Positions 52,160 to 64,000 of a DNA stretch of 64,000 nt are shown in pieces; within the stretch, counting starts at the first letter, position 1, and each line of letters begins with the position of its first letter. The notes below the pieces were generated by a model. That model was not told where the DNA came from and did no database searches. It worked only from the letters and a program-made list of their open reading frames with translations. Location: NCBI RefSeq assembly GCF_910596095.1, contig NC_056534.1, positions 10,418,490-10,482,489 of the forward strand, in the 5' to 3' direction. The DNA comes from Thunnus maccoyii (taxonomy: Eukaryota > Chordata > Actinopteri > Scombriformes > Scombridae). The translations under genes were made by a program, and so were the position numbers.

Positions 52160-54068
52160 TTCATACAGACGTCAGGATAGACCTGCACAGACCGAGTCGT
52201 CTGTATGATGCAGAGACTTTAAACACGTGTGTTATTTTGCAGCATTTAATAACATGATACAGACACTTTATGTTGCTTCATTCTTAAATTGTCAGTGTTT
52301 CTTCCGTATGCTAATGAGCCAAACTGAATAATAGTTTAATTCTGTGAGAGATTTTTTTTTTTTTTTTTTTTTTTTCCATCGAATGGTGTTTTTGTACTTT
52401 TTGATATTCATTGTCATCATAAATGTTCATAAGAGGCAATGATGTAATGTTGATTAATAAACGGGAACATTGACTGGTTTAATGAAATCATAGAAAAGGA
52501 AAATAACGTGTTGGTTGCTCAAAACTGCTTAAAAATGAGTCCAAGTGAAACATATATAATTTTTAATTTTAAAAATAATTATACACACACTAAAATTGGC
52601 TCATATTTGCATACACATTAAAATCCAGTGTTAAACAAAAGGAAGGTGTTGCTCTGTCATCAGCTCAGCTGCAGTTTAGAGTTTAAGCAAAGTTGTTGTC
52701 GTTAAATGCACCTGGACGGTTCAACTAAAACCTGTTTTTAGTTTAACTGAGGTTTAAAGCCACTGTGTGGTTTAACTGTCTGCTCATATAACTCTGTAGC
52801 TTGTTATGAACATAAGTTGAACCAAATGTAATGATGTGTAAATTAATTTAAAATTTCTGCCTCAATTCTTCTTATAAAAGATTATTTTTCTGCAAACTGA
52901 AGTTGACAATTACAGTAACTTCTAACTGATGTACAAACTGTGTTTGACTGTTTGACAATCTGATAACACAGGCTTCGATATTTTATACATATAAATGCTA
53001 AAATAATTTATTCACATTCAATAACACATTTTGATTTTACTTAGAAATTAGATTAAACTGGAAAATCTATTTTAAAAACTGAAATGAATGTTCAGGTTCC
53101 CCATTTGCTGAAAGAAATGAGAAAAATGTTTTGTTTTGGTTGGACCATGAGGTCATTTTATGGTACATTTGGTTTAGCGGCACTTCAAGAAATAGTTTAA
53201 CGTTTTTCAGAAATTAACTTAATAGTTTTCTTGCTGAGATGTCATCATGTCTATATAATAAAGATAAAAGGAAGTGAATTTCCCAAAATGTTGAAGGATT
53301 TCTTTATGATGAAGCTGTTTGTTTTATTAACAGAGGACTCATGTTGAATCTTGCAGCTGCATGTTACTGCAAACAGTTCAATTGAACCCATTAAAAAATG
53401 AAGTCAAGCCGGTTAAATGTTGTTTAAACAGACAATATAACAAACTACATAAAACCCTGATTTGATTGAAGCTCAGGATCTTTGTTCCGTGACTGATTGA
53501 TCACCTTGTTTCTGTCTGTCTTTATACTGTCAGCTGTCCAAAAACATGCCAAATAAGTTATTTTTTATTATTTATTAAAAAGTTGGATGACAGAGCAACA
53601 GACCCAACAAAGATTTTTAAAAAAAGGAACACTCCATTTAGTTGTGAACTACTAAGATCCACAAAACCCACAATACCACGTCGTCTGAACAGTAACTTGT
53701 GTTCACAAGTGGCTCAAATATCTTAATTTACACAAAATTCATGTGTAATTCAGTGATAATCCTACATTTTAAAAACACTCCAATAAAAAGTCCAATACTT
53801 GAAGTATTGGACTTCAGTATTATACTTCAGGTGTATCAGACTACCTGCATGTAAGTCTTTGGTGCTTGTGAGGCACTAGTGCACTAATGTCCAGTGATAC
53901 ACGACCAGGCTTCATGCATAAACACTAACAGGTAACACAGCAGATTAAAAACATGATTCTTGTGTCTTCATATGTTCAAAGTTGCAGGTGACAGTAAAAC
54001 AGAGACCAGTGCGGACCATCTTAATGTCGGCCTCTTGTTTTTGTTCTTCCAGTGTCTTAATGAGCGCT
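52160..54068. other. Convergent spacer between the unnamed gene and smcr8
   Basis: T-run at about 52351-52376, and a short copy of the 5941-6829 MITE family at about 53186-53312 (AAGAAATAGTTTAACG, TTTTCTTGCTGAGATG, TTCCCAAAATGTTGAAGGAT). A minus-strand AATAAA is at 53571-53576 and could end the smcr8 transcript. A perfect 13-bp palindrome lies at 53788-53814. No gene was seen. Confidence 0.6.
53788..53814. repeat. Perfect 13-bp-arm palindrome
   Basis: AAGTCCAATACTT, one G, AAGTATTGGACTT. If the smcr8 mRNA extends to the 53571 signal, this hairpin lies in its 3' UTR. Confidence 0.9.
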
Positions 54069-57000
54069 CTATGTTGCGGCTGTATTTCTATGGAGTGTCA
54101 TCGAGCTGTAATAGAATCTTAAAACTGGTGGGCCACATCCTGCGTGACGCTGTTTGACGAGGTCAGACAGGAAACGCATCACTCTCAAATCGCTCTCACT
54201 GCTGCAGAATCCTCGCGATAACAGGAAGTCGTCTCCTCGTGCAACGTTATTCCCATCAGCAGTGTCAGGACGGTGGAAAGAAGGATTAAACGTGTGGAGC
54301 AGAGCCTGATTGGCCAGCGCTGTCAGGCAGCTCTCCAGGTGCAGCAGGTATGTGATCCCCCGGCTGATGCTGGTGTGAGGATCCGCCAGTCTGCTGATGA
54401 GAGAGCCGGAGTATGACGGACAGCGCAGCGTCTTCTGGTCCAGGTCCAGCAGGGCCAAATAACGACTGTAGCGAGTCAGAGAGTGAAGCACGCTGGACGA
54501 AGAACTGGAGGGTGATCTGAGCAAAAAGAAGAAACTTAATTTATTTAATGTTACTGTTTTCTCACAACATAAATTAGAATGTCAGATAAATGCAGGTCAT
54601 GAGAACGATGAGGTGAAGTTTTAGGGCAAAGAAGGCAAGAGGTCAACTTTGTGCCTCAGGGCAACTTGACCTCAACGGTGCATCAGATTAAGACGTATCA
54701 TGTGAATGAAGTTCAACTGAAATCACATTTAATAGGGGAAGGGGAGGGGAACGGGAGGCGCATTCAGTTGGTTGCAATCTGCAACCTCACCACTAGATGC
54801 CACTAAATCTTACACGCCGCGCCTTTAAGACTTGCAGGTAATCAGCGGTTGTGTTCTGGTATACCTGTGTATGCCGATCAGTCTCCAGGTGAGCAGGTCG
54901 GTCAGTTGAAGGGGCGTGGTCAAACTCGGCATCACAGCACTCCCATCAGCAACAGGAGCAGGCAGGAAGAGACTAAGGGCGTCCACCTGCTTCCTCACCA
55001 AAACCTCGTCTCCTCCGATGACAACCAGCGGCCGGCCGCTCAGTAGACAGAACACGGCATGCTGGGAGAATGAGTTCTGTTTCAGGAACCTGAGGGCTCT
55101 GAGTCCAGCCTTCCTTCTCCTCCTCTTCTCTGAGCGGGTGCTGCCGTGGACGTTCTGGGTGGGAGAGAGGAGGTCTGAGGAGCCGGTGAAGCTGGTGCAG
55201 TCAGATGCTTCGTCGACACTAAGAAGCCTGAGGGGAGCGCAGGGAGGAGACCATCGTTCAACCTCGGGCAGGGCAACAGGTGGGGCAAAGTTCACCTGGA
55301 GGTCAGGCACAGTTTGATGAACTTCAGGCGACTCCGCTGCTTCCACGACTGTTATTAAAGATGAAAAGAAAATTTAACTTTAGGGAAGGTGTTATGAACA
55401 TCTCAAAGCGAGCAAAAGAGCAGGAACACAAAGGCCATACCTCAAAAACAATACATCAAAAATATCATAAATATCAAAACATATATATATATATATATAT
55501 ATAAATATATATGATATATATATATAAACATAACATCAGATTCATCATCACATATCAGAATTAAAATCAGATATATTCAAAAATATATTGTAGTAAGCTA
55601 GAAAAAAGGAACTTTAAATTCTTGTACATCCTTCTTTAAAATGTTAACTAGATCGAGTAAAATTAAGGAAACTGACAGTTAAATTTACAAATTATAATAT
55701 ATTCAAATGTGTGTGTAAGGATCTAGAAATTTAAAAATATTATATTATGTTTATAAAAAAATGGTCAGCCTGTTGATGTGCAGGATGTATAAACATGTCA
55801 GGGGTGAAGACTACAAGTTTGAAAATGTTAAAAATCCAGGGGTGTGAAGGTGATCAGACGTCTGTAGCCCACTTAAGGCCACATTAGCCACTACTAGCAA
55901 AACAACCCAAACCTGTACAGTCGAGTGAATCGAGTAGAGTTGATTGTGGGTAATGTAGGAAAATGGGGAGTACTAGTTTAATTGTATTATTGTAGAAAGG
56001 CATTAATTGGGGAGGACTCATCACCTTAAAACTCCTTCAGATGTTTTTTAAACTACATATTGTAGTTTAGAAATCAAGACTCAGCAGCTAAACAGCATAC
56101 TTCTCCTCTCCGTTATTTTTAAAGCCTGATTTTAGCAGATTGTTTCTCACGTCTTTTTTCCCACTTTGGACCCCAGTAACGAGCTGGTTTTGTAAGCTGC
56201 CACTCAAAGTTTGGAGTTTGGAGCTGAGGACTGCAGAGTTTTCACCCCTCACAGCTCCCCGCTGCTGTTCTGTGTGAACTTCCACCTATTTATCTCTGGC
56301 TGTGTGAACTGGCCATCAGACAGTTAATTGGAGGATGCAATATTAGTTATCTGAAGCCCAATTAGGATTTATTTCTCAAAGAAAGGTTGGATGATTTTAA
56401 TATCGCTTGTGATAATAAGTGATTTTAGTCTGTATGTAAGTATATATATATATATGTGTGTGTATTAGTTACAGTCCCAAATACCAAAACCAGACAACTT
56501 GTATTATAAAATGTATCTCTGACAGTTTAAAGTGCACCATCAATGTTCCTGTGAAACCTGATCTATAAATGAGCCTTCGACTGTAATCTGTCAGGTATTA
56601 TAATAACATCTAGTGAGTGTATTTCCTGAGGAAGAAGAGCAAATCTGCACTAAAACTGACAAAACAGCTTTTTGTTCTCTGTTTTGACCCTCATTAATCA
56701 GTGTTTTCACTAGGTCAGATAATTTAGTCTCTTCTTTTTTTTTCTTCTAAATTTTAATTTACTTATATTTCTACTCATAATACATGAATACATACACATT
56801 ATATATATATTTTATATATGTCACATCCCCTTTTTTCTGCAATTGCGCATGTTGATCTACATGCAAGCATCCAATGTTTGTTTGTTCTGTGTTTATTTCT
56901 TTGCTCATAAAAATTAATAAAAGAGATCTGTAAAAAAAACCAATATTTTTCCACATCATCAGATTTTCAAAGACAATGTAAGTGTGGATTTTTAGTATGA

Positions 57001-60000
57001 AAACCATCTACAGTGTGGATGTACGTTGTTTTCACACAGCGTTTTCTAAATTAGCCAAACACGTGTTGATAAAGCGTTGAATCCTGTTTAAATAAGGTTT
57101 TTAAAACTGATATTGCTGTAGATGTTTTACCCTGCAGCGTCGTTGAAATACTCTCTGGACTGTCATCTTCATGGACGTGATTCCTCTTCAAACACTCAGT
57201 GACCGGCTCCTCTTTGATCGTGACCTCACTAGTGACATTTATTTGCTTTATAGACTCTTCTCTGTCATCTCGACCTTCACCTTCCTGGACAGAAAGCTCA
57301 CTTTCATTTTCTAGAACAGTTTCATCCAATGACTCCTCCTCTCGGATCGTCTCTTCCACTCTGTGGACGTCATCACATTTACACTCTGTCAGTATCTCCT
57401 CCTCCTCATCCTCCTGCAGGCCGTTACTCAGAGGTTGGTGCTCTGCTTCCTCCTCTGTGATGGCAGTGAGGTCGTCAGGAAAGATGGACTCGGTTGTACT
57501 CAGGACCTCGATGCTGTCCTCGCTGTTGGCCCGTCTGGCGTACGCTCGAACTCGCTTGCCGCCTGCCTCCACTCCTGCACGCCTGAGAGAGGTGTCCAAC
57601 ATCCCCATGTGTATTTCTGTGGAAGTGAGAAAACTGTCAGCTGGTCCAGTTGTATGAGACGCATGTTTGAGTGTTTGATTTTTCCCATTAACCACTTTAT
57701 TATTAATTCTATTCAATGAAAACGTCTTCAAATTATTTGTTTTGTCAAGCGAAAATAAAATCAAAAGATTTATGAAATTTACAATGATATAAAATAAAGA
57801 AAAGCAGCATTTGAGAAGATGGAACCAGTGATTGTTTTTGCTTTCAAACAACTGAAACGATTCATCAGTGATCAAAATAGCTGTTGATTATTTTTCTCTC
57901 GATCAACTAAATGATTAACTGACTAAATGTTTCAAGCTAAAATAAGCAAATGAAAAGCTTTTGAGGTTTAAGCTTAAACACTGACATTACAAGCTATAAA
58001 TGTTAATTTTGCTCTTTGTTAATCTACAATCATTAGCTGTGTTTAAAAGTGACCGAAGATGCTGTCAGGACTGCAACTAACTAATATTTCCATTAATAAT
58101 TAATATTATTCTTTCTGTTAATCACTTGCTTGCTCTGTGAAATGTCAGATAATGGCGAAAAACACAGCACCATTTTCTGACATTTTATAGACCAAAGAAT
58201 TTATTGATTAATTGAGAAAACAATTGACAGATAATCAATAATGAAAATAATCGTTAGTTGCAGCCCTAGTTAATCTTCAAATCAGGATGAGTCGGCTATG
58301 AGATATTCAATTTACAATGATATAAAACAGAAAAAAGCAGCAAATGTTCACATTTGAGAAGCTGGAAGGAGAGATTGGCTTTTTTCTCTGTAAATGTCTT
58401 AAATTAATTAATAAATTATAAAAATTGTTGTTGAATCTTCCGCTGATCAATGAATTGACTAACTGTTTCAGTGCTGCTGTCAGTGGGACGAACCTCTGCT
58501 GTCAGATCCAATGATGTCATGCTGCGTCCGATAAGACTTCTCCGTTCCCAGCACTTCAATGCTGTCGCTGCTGCTCACACTTCCTGTCATCTCCATGGCA
58601 ACGTCATGGTCAGGGCTCACTGTCCCACTTTCTCCTGCCACCAGTTTGATTGGGATCTCCTCCACACAGGAGCAGAAAGACTCTAGGCTCAGTGGTTCAG
58701 CGTTCAACGGCTCGCCGCCGCTCTTACTCCCTGTCGCCCTCTGTGTCTCTGCCTCAGTGCTTTCCCTCTCCTCCTCCTCACCATCCTCTGGGGTCCAAAG
58801 CTCAAACAGGAAGTTGGTGAGCGTGAGCCTCCTGGACAGCGAGCGTGTGACACGAGCAGTGCGCAGTGCGCTCCTGTCGCCACGCAGGCGGCGCTCTGTG
58901 TCAGCAAGCTGCTCCTTCATCAGGGACAGGAAGTAAGAGTTGCAAAGCTCCTGCAGCTGCTTCAGACGGTGCTCGGACCTGCAGGAGGGGGAGCTGGAGA
59001 GGGAGGTGGGAGGACATGGCTCAGGAGGCAGTAACGCAGTCGGATCGGTGAGCGAGTCGGCAGGGTCGTAGGGCAGGAAGTCGGGCTGTTTGAGCTTCCT
59101 GTTTGGGTAGGAAGTGACCTGGCGGAGGAGGTCTCTGTGGTTTAAGATGGAACGCTCGACAGCTTCGAGCTCTTCGGTTTTCTCGCCCGATTCTGCAAAC
59201 CTGTTCACCTTCTGAGGAAGCTCCGTCTCCTGTTGCAGCGTCAGCCGTGTGTACCTGGAGGTCAGAGAGACATATTTAGTCAGGAGACTTGAAGAGTAAC
59301 TTAACACCAGGCTGGTTTAAAGTTTCAAGTCTGTTGCACCTGTAACCACACCCAACAGTGATGTCATGGTGTCCTGGGGTACACCATGACATCACTGCAG
59401 CCACTGGAGGTCAGTGAGGACAAGACTTAAGGGAGTGTTAAGTTAAGGCCCATTCATTCTTTGATGAAGCAGCTGTCCGCAGACAGCTGCTTCTTGTCTG
59501 CAAGACCACAGCTGTGATCTGGCAAACGGTTCCACAGAGGTCAGCAGACAAAGACGCGTTCCACATGTAGTAAACAGGGTTGCAGTGTGATAACTTTCCA
59601 GAGTTGTAAAATCCAGTCTGTGAGTATTACAACCCGCTGTGCAGTGTTTTTCTGATCAGCCTTTAAATTTACTCATGATCCAGTAAATCCAGTTACTCCA
59701 ACCGGACTTACTAGATCATATTTCATTGTCACTTTAACCAACACTTTAAACAAGTGGAATACAGATCATACATACAGTAGATGAGACAGACATTCCTGCT
59801 TGCTTTTCACGCATAAACTATGAATTGGACTTTACTCTTTAAGCTCAAATGATACTTTTCCATATTGCTGAAACAGACCAAAGTTCACGACTATACGCTC
59901 CGTTTACACATGTGGGGAGATGACGTCTACCTACACAGACAGCCAGTGTCGTCAAAACTGAATTGCATGAGTGTTTGCATTTGCTTTGTTGCTTTGGAGT

Positions 60001-60768
60001 ATTTCAGGTCCTTTACTTCCATGAGATCAGTGCTGAAAAGATTTGTAGATTAACTGATTAGTAGATTGACAGAAATATTGCTGAAATATTTCCTGGTTCC
60101 AACTTCTCAAATGTAAAAACTGTCTGTTTCTGATTTATATCACTGTAAGCTTTATATCTTTCAGTGATATGAAATGATTAGATGATTGATATTAAGCTTA
60201 CTGTGTTTTAGACTGTTGTATATAATAGTTGCCAATTAATTTTCTGTCTTATCGATTAATCGAAAATTACAAATACGTGTGATATGTGGTGGGAGATATC
60301 ATCCACCCTTTGAACATGTTTATCATTATGATTTCAGACGACATCCTGATCTTACTCGAGCTCTTGTAGTTTTCTCTGCAGCTCCATAGAAAACGCTTGT
60401 CTGTTTCCCGTCTTGAGGCTCTCGGACGCCTGAGAGAAGCCCGTCGACAGTTCAGAGAAGTTCTCCATCAGCTTCGCCTGGTCCGAGCACACGTAGGCCA
60501 TACAGAAAGGACGCACCATGCCCCGAGCCTCCAGGTCGTACAGGGTCACGTGGTGAACGTAGGCAAACGCGTCCTCCGCCGAATCCCCCAGGATCACTTT
60601 GGAGTCCTCGCTGAAGTTGAGGCGGGGGCCGGGGGATGTAGGAGGGGCGGGGCCGGGGCCTGACGCCTGGTAGTCCACTGACATGATACGAACAGAGAAG
60701 TGGTTGAGGTCAAACGAGCCGATGACTCGGGGGTCGTCTGGTATCGTCAGAACAGGCTTCGGTCCCAC
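54069..60768 (-). CDS. smcr8: SMCR8, DENN-domain partner of C9orf72 (5' coding exon missing)
   Basis: Five phase-consistent exons on the minus strand: 60768-60356, 59254-58494, 57616-57131, 55348-54865, 54516-54069 (TAG), 864 codons including the stop. The first visible exon opens VGPKPVLTIPDDPRVIGSFD and contains NHFSVRIMSVDYQAS and LYDLEARGMVRPF, hallmarks of the SMCR8 longin/DENN region. The Arg in LEARG (codon 60525-60523) corresponds to human Arg147, reported as the catalytic arginine finger. A disordered acidic linker carries two SIEVL motifs, and the C-terminal DENN part includes GLRALRFLKQNSFSQHAVFCLL, SGRPLVVIGGDE and LTRYSRYLALLDLDQKTLRC. SMCR8 with C9orf72 and WDR41 forms a GAP for small GTPases acting in autophagy and lysosome control. 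Compared with human (937 residues), about 66 N-terminal residues are missing; their exon was not found up to 64000. Whether this is smcr8a or smcr8b cannot be told. Confidence 0.92.
55480..55530. repeat. (AT)n microsatellite
   Basis: TA dinucleotide runs in the smcr8 intron between exons 55348-54865 and 57616-57131. Confidence 0.85.
55560..57050. other. smcr8 intron, no further gene seen
   Basis: AT-rich intronic sequence with a small TA run near 56442-56458. The open frames here lack codon structure or known domains. Confidence 0.5.
57838..58470. repeat. Overlapping GATTAATCG-family fragments in smcr8 intron
   Basis: Partial copies at about 57838-57945 and 58300-58470 and a nearly complete one at 58067-58269 (GGACTGCAACTAACTAATAT ... 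AATCGTTAGTTGCAGCCCTA, with inverted GCTGCAACTAAC-type ends). Confidence 0.65.
59356..59397. repeat. Perfect 17-bp-arm stem-loop
   Basis: CAGTGATGTCATGGTGT, an 8-base loop, then ACACCATGACATCACTG, in the first visible smcr8 intron. Confidence 0.95.
59466..59493. repeat. Perfect 12-bp-arm stem-loop
   Basis: GAAGCAGCTGTC, a 4-base loop CGCA, then GACAGCTGCTTC, 69 bases after the previous hairpin. Confidence 0.95.
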
Positions 60769-63700
60769 CTGGAAACACACAGAAGAGTTTTTTAGAGACC
60801 AAATACAATATAAAGAAATATAATTTATTATTTTACCAGAACAGAAGTATAATATACAGTCTTCACTGAATTATGGAGATATTCTGTATAGAGCAGAAAT
60901 GATTAGTAGAATAATCAATCAGTCAATCAACAGAAAATTATTTCCGCAACTATTTTGATAATCAATTAATCGACATTCTTTAGGCAAAAATGCCAAATAT
61001 TCTGTCGTTCCAGCTCCTAAATTATGAGGATTTTCTGCTTTTCCTCATTTTGTTTGATAGTAAACGTGATATATTTGGGTTTTGGATAAAATAAGCAATA
61101 TGAAGAAGTCACCATGGAAATTGTGATGAGCATTTTCATTATTTTCCACTATAAATTTAATGGGCCAAACAATTAATTTAATGATTGAGAAAATAATTGT
61201 CAGATTAATCAAAAATGAAAATTATTGTTAGTTGCAGCTTTAATCATGTACGCGACATGCTGCTGCCATCTTTAAACTACTGGACGCCATTTTATACCAG
61301 TTCATTACTCAAGGAAGCTATCGCACCGACTACATGACGAGGTCAAACCTGAAACCAGTAATTAATTAGTTGATTGACACAGAACTGCTACTAATGATTC
61401 ATTTCATTATCTGTTAATCTGCCGATTCTTTTCTTGTTTAATATTTTGGTCTGTGAAATGTAAAAAAATAGTGAAAAAATGCCATTTACTATTTCTCAGA
61501 GCCTACAGAGACGCCTTTGATCTGCTTGTTTAGTCCAACAGTTCAGAATCTAAAGATGTTCAACTGACTTTTGTGTGTTGAAAGAAAAACAGCAAATTAT
61601 CACATTTCAGAAACTGGAACTAGAGAATATTTTGTACTTTTGCTTGAAAAATGACTGAAACAATTAATCAATTATCAAAATAGTTGCCAATAAATTTTCT
61701 GTCGACCGACTAATCAATGAATCAACTAATCATCGCAGCTCTAGATTCATAGAAAATGTACTGTGAATTATTCTGATCAGTGATTGTTTGAGTTATTTAT
61801 TAAGCACAAATGTAAAACATTTGCTGGTTCCAGTTTCTTAACTGTGAGAATTTGCTGCTTTTCTCTGTTTTATATCATTGCTGCCAAAAAAAAAAAAAAA
61901 TGCAATTTGGGAGCTTGTGATGGACATGTTTCATTATTTTCTGACATTGTTACATCTAAACAATTAACTGACTAATTGAAATTAATGAAAAAATATTTGA
62001 CAGACTAATCAATAATCAGTGTGTTTTTTTCATGTAAGTTGTTGTGCTTGTATATATGAGCAGAGAAAGAACGGTCTAAGTTTTCAGTTGTAGTTCAGTT
62101 TAGATCTGCAACGATTAGTCAACTATTTTAATAAGTGATTTATTGCTCATTCCAGCTTCTCAAATATGAATATTTTCTGGTTTCTTTAGTCGTCTTTGAC
62201 AGTAAACTGAATATCTTTGGGTTGTGGACTGTTGATTGGGACAAAACAAGAGATTTGAGAACCATTTTGGGAAACAGTGATCGTCATTTTTCACCATTTT
62301 CTGACATTTTATGGACCAAACAACTAATTGTATATTCAAGAAAATATTCAACAGATTAATCGATAATGAAATTAAGTGTTAGTTGCAGCCCTAATTCAGT
62401 TTATAGTTAAATTTTAGTTATGTTTTAATTATTATAGTCATGTTTTTATTATTCTCTTTTGGAAGTTGGATGTCATCACTCATCTAGAAGACATCCACAT
62501 CCTGTCAAACTGGTAGTTTCATTTTGTTTAAGTTGTTCAGATATTTATCATGTTTTGTCAGATTTTAAGTGAATGATCATGACACCAGATCACAAGACAC
62601 ATTCACTTTAAAAGTTCCTCATACCAACTGAAAGCCTCCACCACTCTGCACCTTCCTCATTTCTCTGACAAGACTTTGACATTTTACTTGCTGACATTTT
62701 TAATAATATTTGAGATTATTTATAAGTCTTTCTGGGTGTGTGTGTGTGTGTTGTGGTTGTTTTGTGTGACTTGACACCTCGTGTTGTAATCTCATTTATA
62801 TGTAACTTGTTCCCCGGGTTTCTCTTGCACAAGAGATCTTAATCACAGTGAGACTTCCTGAATAAATGAACTTCAACCAGCTATCAGTTGCAATAGTATG
62901 GCGGTATATAAAACACTGAGCTGCAACATCAATTTTGTCAAGAAAAGGCAGCAACATAAGAATATTCATGTATCCAAAAAACAAAAAATGAAAGATTAGG
63001 AATCAAATAATCACATTTTCCTTGGATTTTATGCACTTTCTGAAAATTGAAAAACTTAAACTCACATTTATGAATATTGTTTGCCCTGAAATAATTCAGC
63101 AATTTATCATTATTATGTCTATTTATTAAATCCTGGAGGTTTAAACTGCAGAACTCTGACAAAGCACATCTTTATTCTACTACATATTATGGTATTTAAT
63201 AATTATTCTTAAAATATTGTGCCAAATTTTTTACTTTCCTCTCATTTTTATTATACTATTCTATACATATATTAGTTTTTTACAATTGGTTGCATGCATC
63301 TTCAAAACTCTTCACACAGTCAACAACTGTAACAACATTTGCATTTCTTTAGATACAAAAAGCCTTCTGTGGCTACATCCTTCAAATTTCTTGAATACTC
63401 TCCCTGAACATGTATCTATATAGACAGCAATTTTTCCAAATCATAACCACATTGAAATACATCAGTATTGTTGTGTAGTTGTTGTGTTATTGTGTCTGCT
63501 GGAAGGATTTGCTTTTGTGTGTAAAATGAGCTGCTGTGTTGGTAAAGTTGACAGTGTGAAGAGTTTTGAAGATAAGATAGTATTGCACCGTGCATGTAAT
63601 CAATCGTAAAAATGTATATAAAACACATTCATGTACACTGGTTAAGTGTATTTTCCTAAATACTGACAAATGGATGGATGGAAATTGATGGTTTTTTTCT

Positions 63701-63862
63701 ACCTACTCTCCTCTATTTGTATCTGTGTGACATATTAATTTAATTTTGGATGTATGGCTCAGTTCTCCTAATTCTGTCATTTCATTTTCTCAGTTTTTTA
63801 TCATTTAAGTATCTTCATTTAGTCTGATTCTTGTGATGTTGTAATTTTGCCTCCCTGAGGGC
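60769..63862. repeat. smcr8 5' intron or upstream region, dense in GATTAATCG repeats
   Basis: Copies at about 60895-61245, 61365-61745, 61745-62030 (partial) and 62100-62392, each carrying versions of CAGCTTCTCAAAT, TTTTCTGACATTTTATGG and GTTAGTTGCAGC. An A-run is at 61887-61901 and a GT run near 62737-62752. No SMCR8 N-terminal exon or other gene was recognised. Confidence 0.6.
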
Positions 63863-64000
63863 AGGGCTGGGCGATATGGACAAAATCAAATATCACAATA
63901 TTTTCAACCGATTACCTCGATATCAATATTGAGACAATATTATAGGGACGACTATTGATGTGTATAAAACATATTTACACAGTGAGATTTTTGATAAATA
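63863..64000 (+). mobile_element. 5' part of a GGGCTGGGCGATATGG-type teleost repeat, cut by the window end
   Basis: GCAGGGCTGGGCGATATGGA followed by AATATCACAATATTTTC and CCTCGATATCAATATTG, the opening of a familiar fish DNA-transposon-derived repeat. The 3' end lies outside the window. Confidence 0.5.

Noticed and set aside
54916-55317. Plus-strand open frame of 133 codons
   Set aside because: Antisense to smcr8 exon 55348-54865, which has the recognisable DENN protein.
57199-57719. Plus-strand open frames of 118-152 codons
   Set aside because: Antisense shadows of smcr8 exon 57616-57131; serine-rich reading of its acidic linker.

Overview
The window is nuclear DNA of a ray-finned fish, most likely a percomorph teleost. 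It holds intron-rich vertebrate genes with short introns and GT-AG junctions, many CA/GT, AT and AG microsatellites, and several interspersed repeat families familiar from teleosts: TTAA-flanked foldback MITEs, hAT-type elements, LINE remnants, and a repeat built around AGAGCTGCAACGATTAATC. I see no bacterial, plasmid, viral or CRISPR content.

Layout. About 1.07-5.4 kb (+): last five coding exons of a single-pass membrane protein with EGF-like modules, best matched to interphotoreceptor matrix proteoglycan 2 (impg2). 5.5-10.85 kb: intergenic, with two TTAA MITEs and many microsatellites. 10.9-15.0 kb (+): a complete cytoplasmic beta-actin gene with a recognisable promoter and two CArG boxes. 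15-19.2 kb: repeat-rich spacer. 19.27-24.92 kb (+): complete fbxl18 (F-box/LRR protein), with a broken LINE in intron 1 that carries two smaller transposons. The actb-fbxl18 pair has the same order and orientation as in human. 27.5-29.1 kb (-): 3' exons of a PRY-SPRY (B30.2) gene. 31.2-36.35 kb (+): complete ptcd1 (mitochondrial PPR protein). 37.7-52 kb (+): a gene of at least 19 coding exons for a protein of about 660 residues that I cannot name, with an N-terminal SUMO-interaction-like motif and a Cys/His cluster. 54.07-60.77 kb (-): smcr8, whose 5' coding exon is not found in the window. 60.8-64 kb: smcr8 intron or upstream sequence, full of repeats.

The genes are neighbours, not an operon. 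They cover retinal matrix, cytoskeleton, ubiquitin ligation, mitochondrial RNA metabolism, a possible SUMO-linked nuclear function, and autophagy/Arf-Rab control. I found no convincing new multi-gene system. The best leads are the unnamed SIM and Cys/His-cluster protein (with a reading-frame conflict at its 3' end and a GT-repeat splice acceptor), the intron at actin codon 204, and the nested transposon record in fbxl18 intron 1. Exon boundaries were assigned by eye from reading frame, phase and splice consensus. Homology calls rest on family knowledge without a database search.
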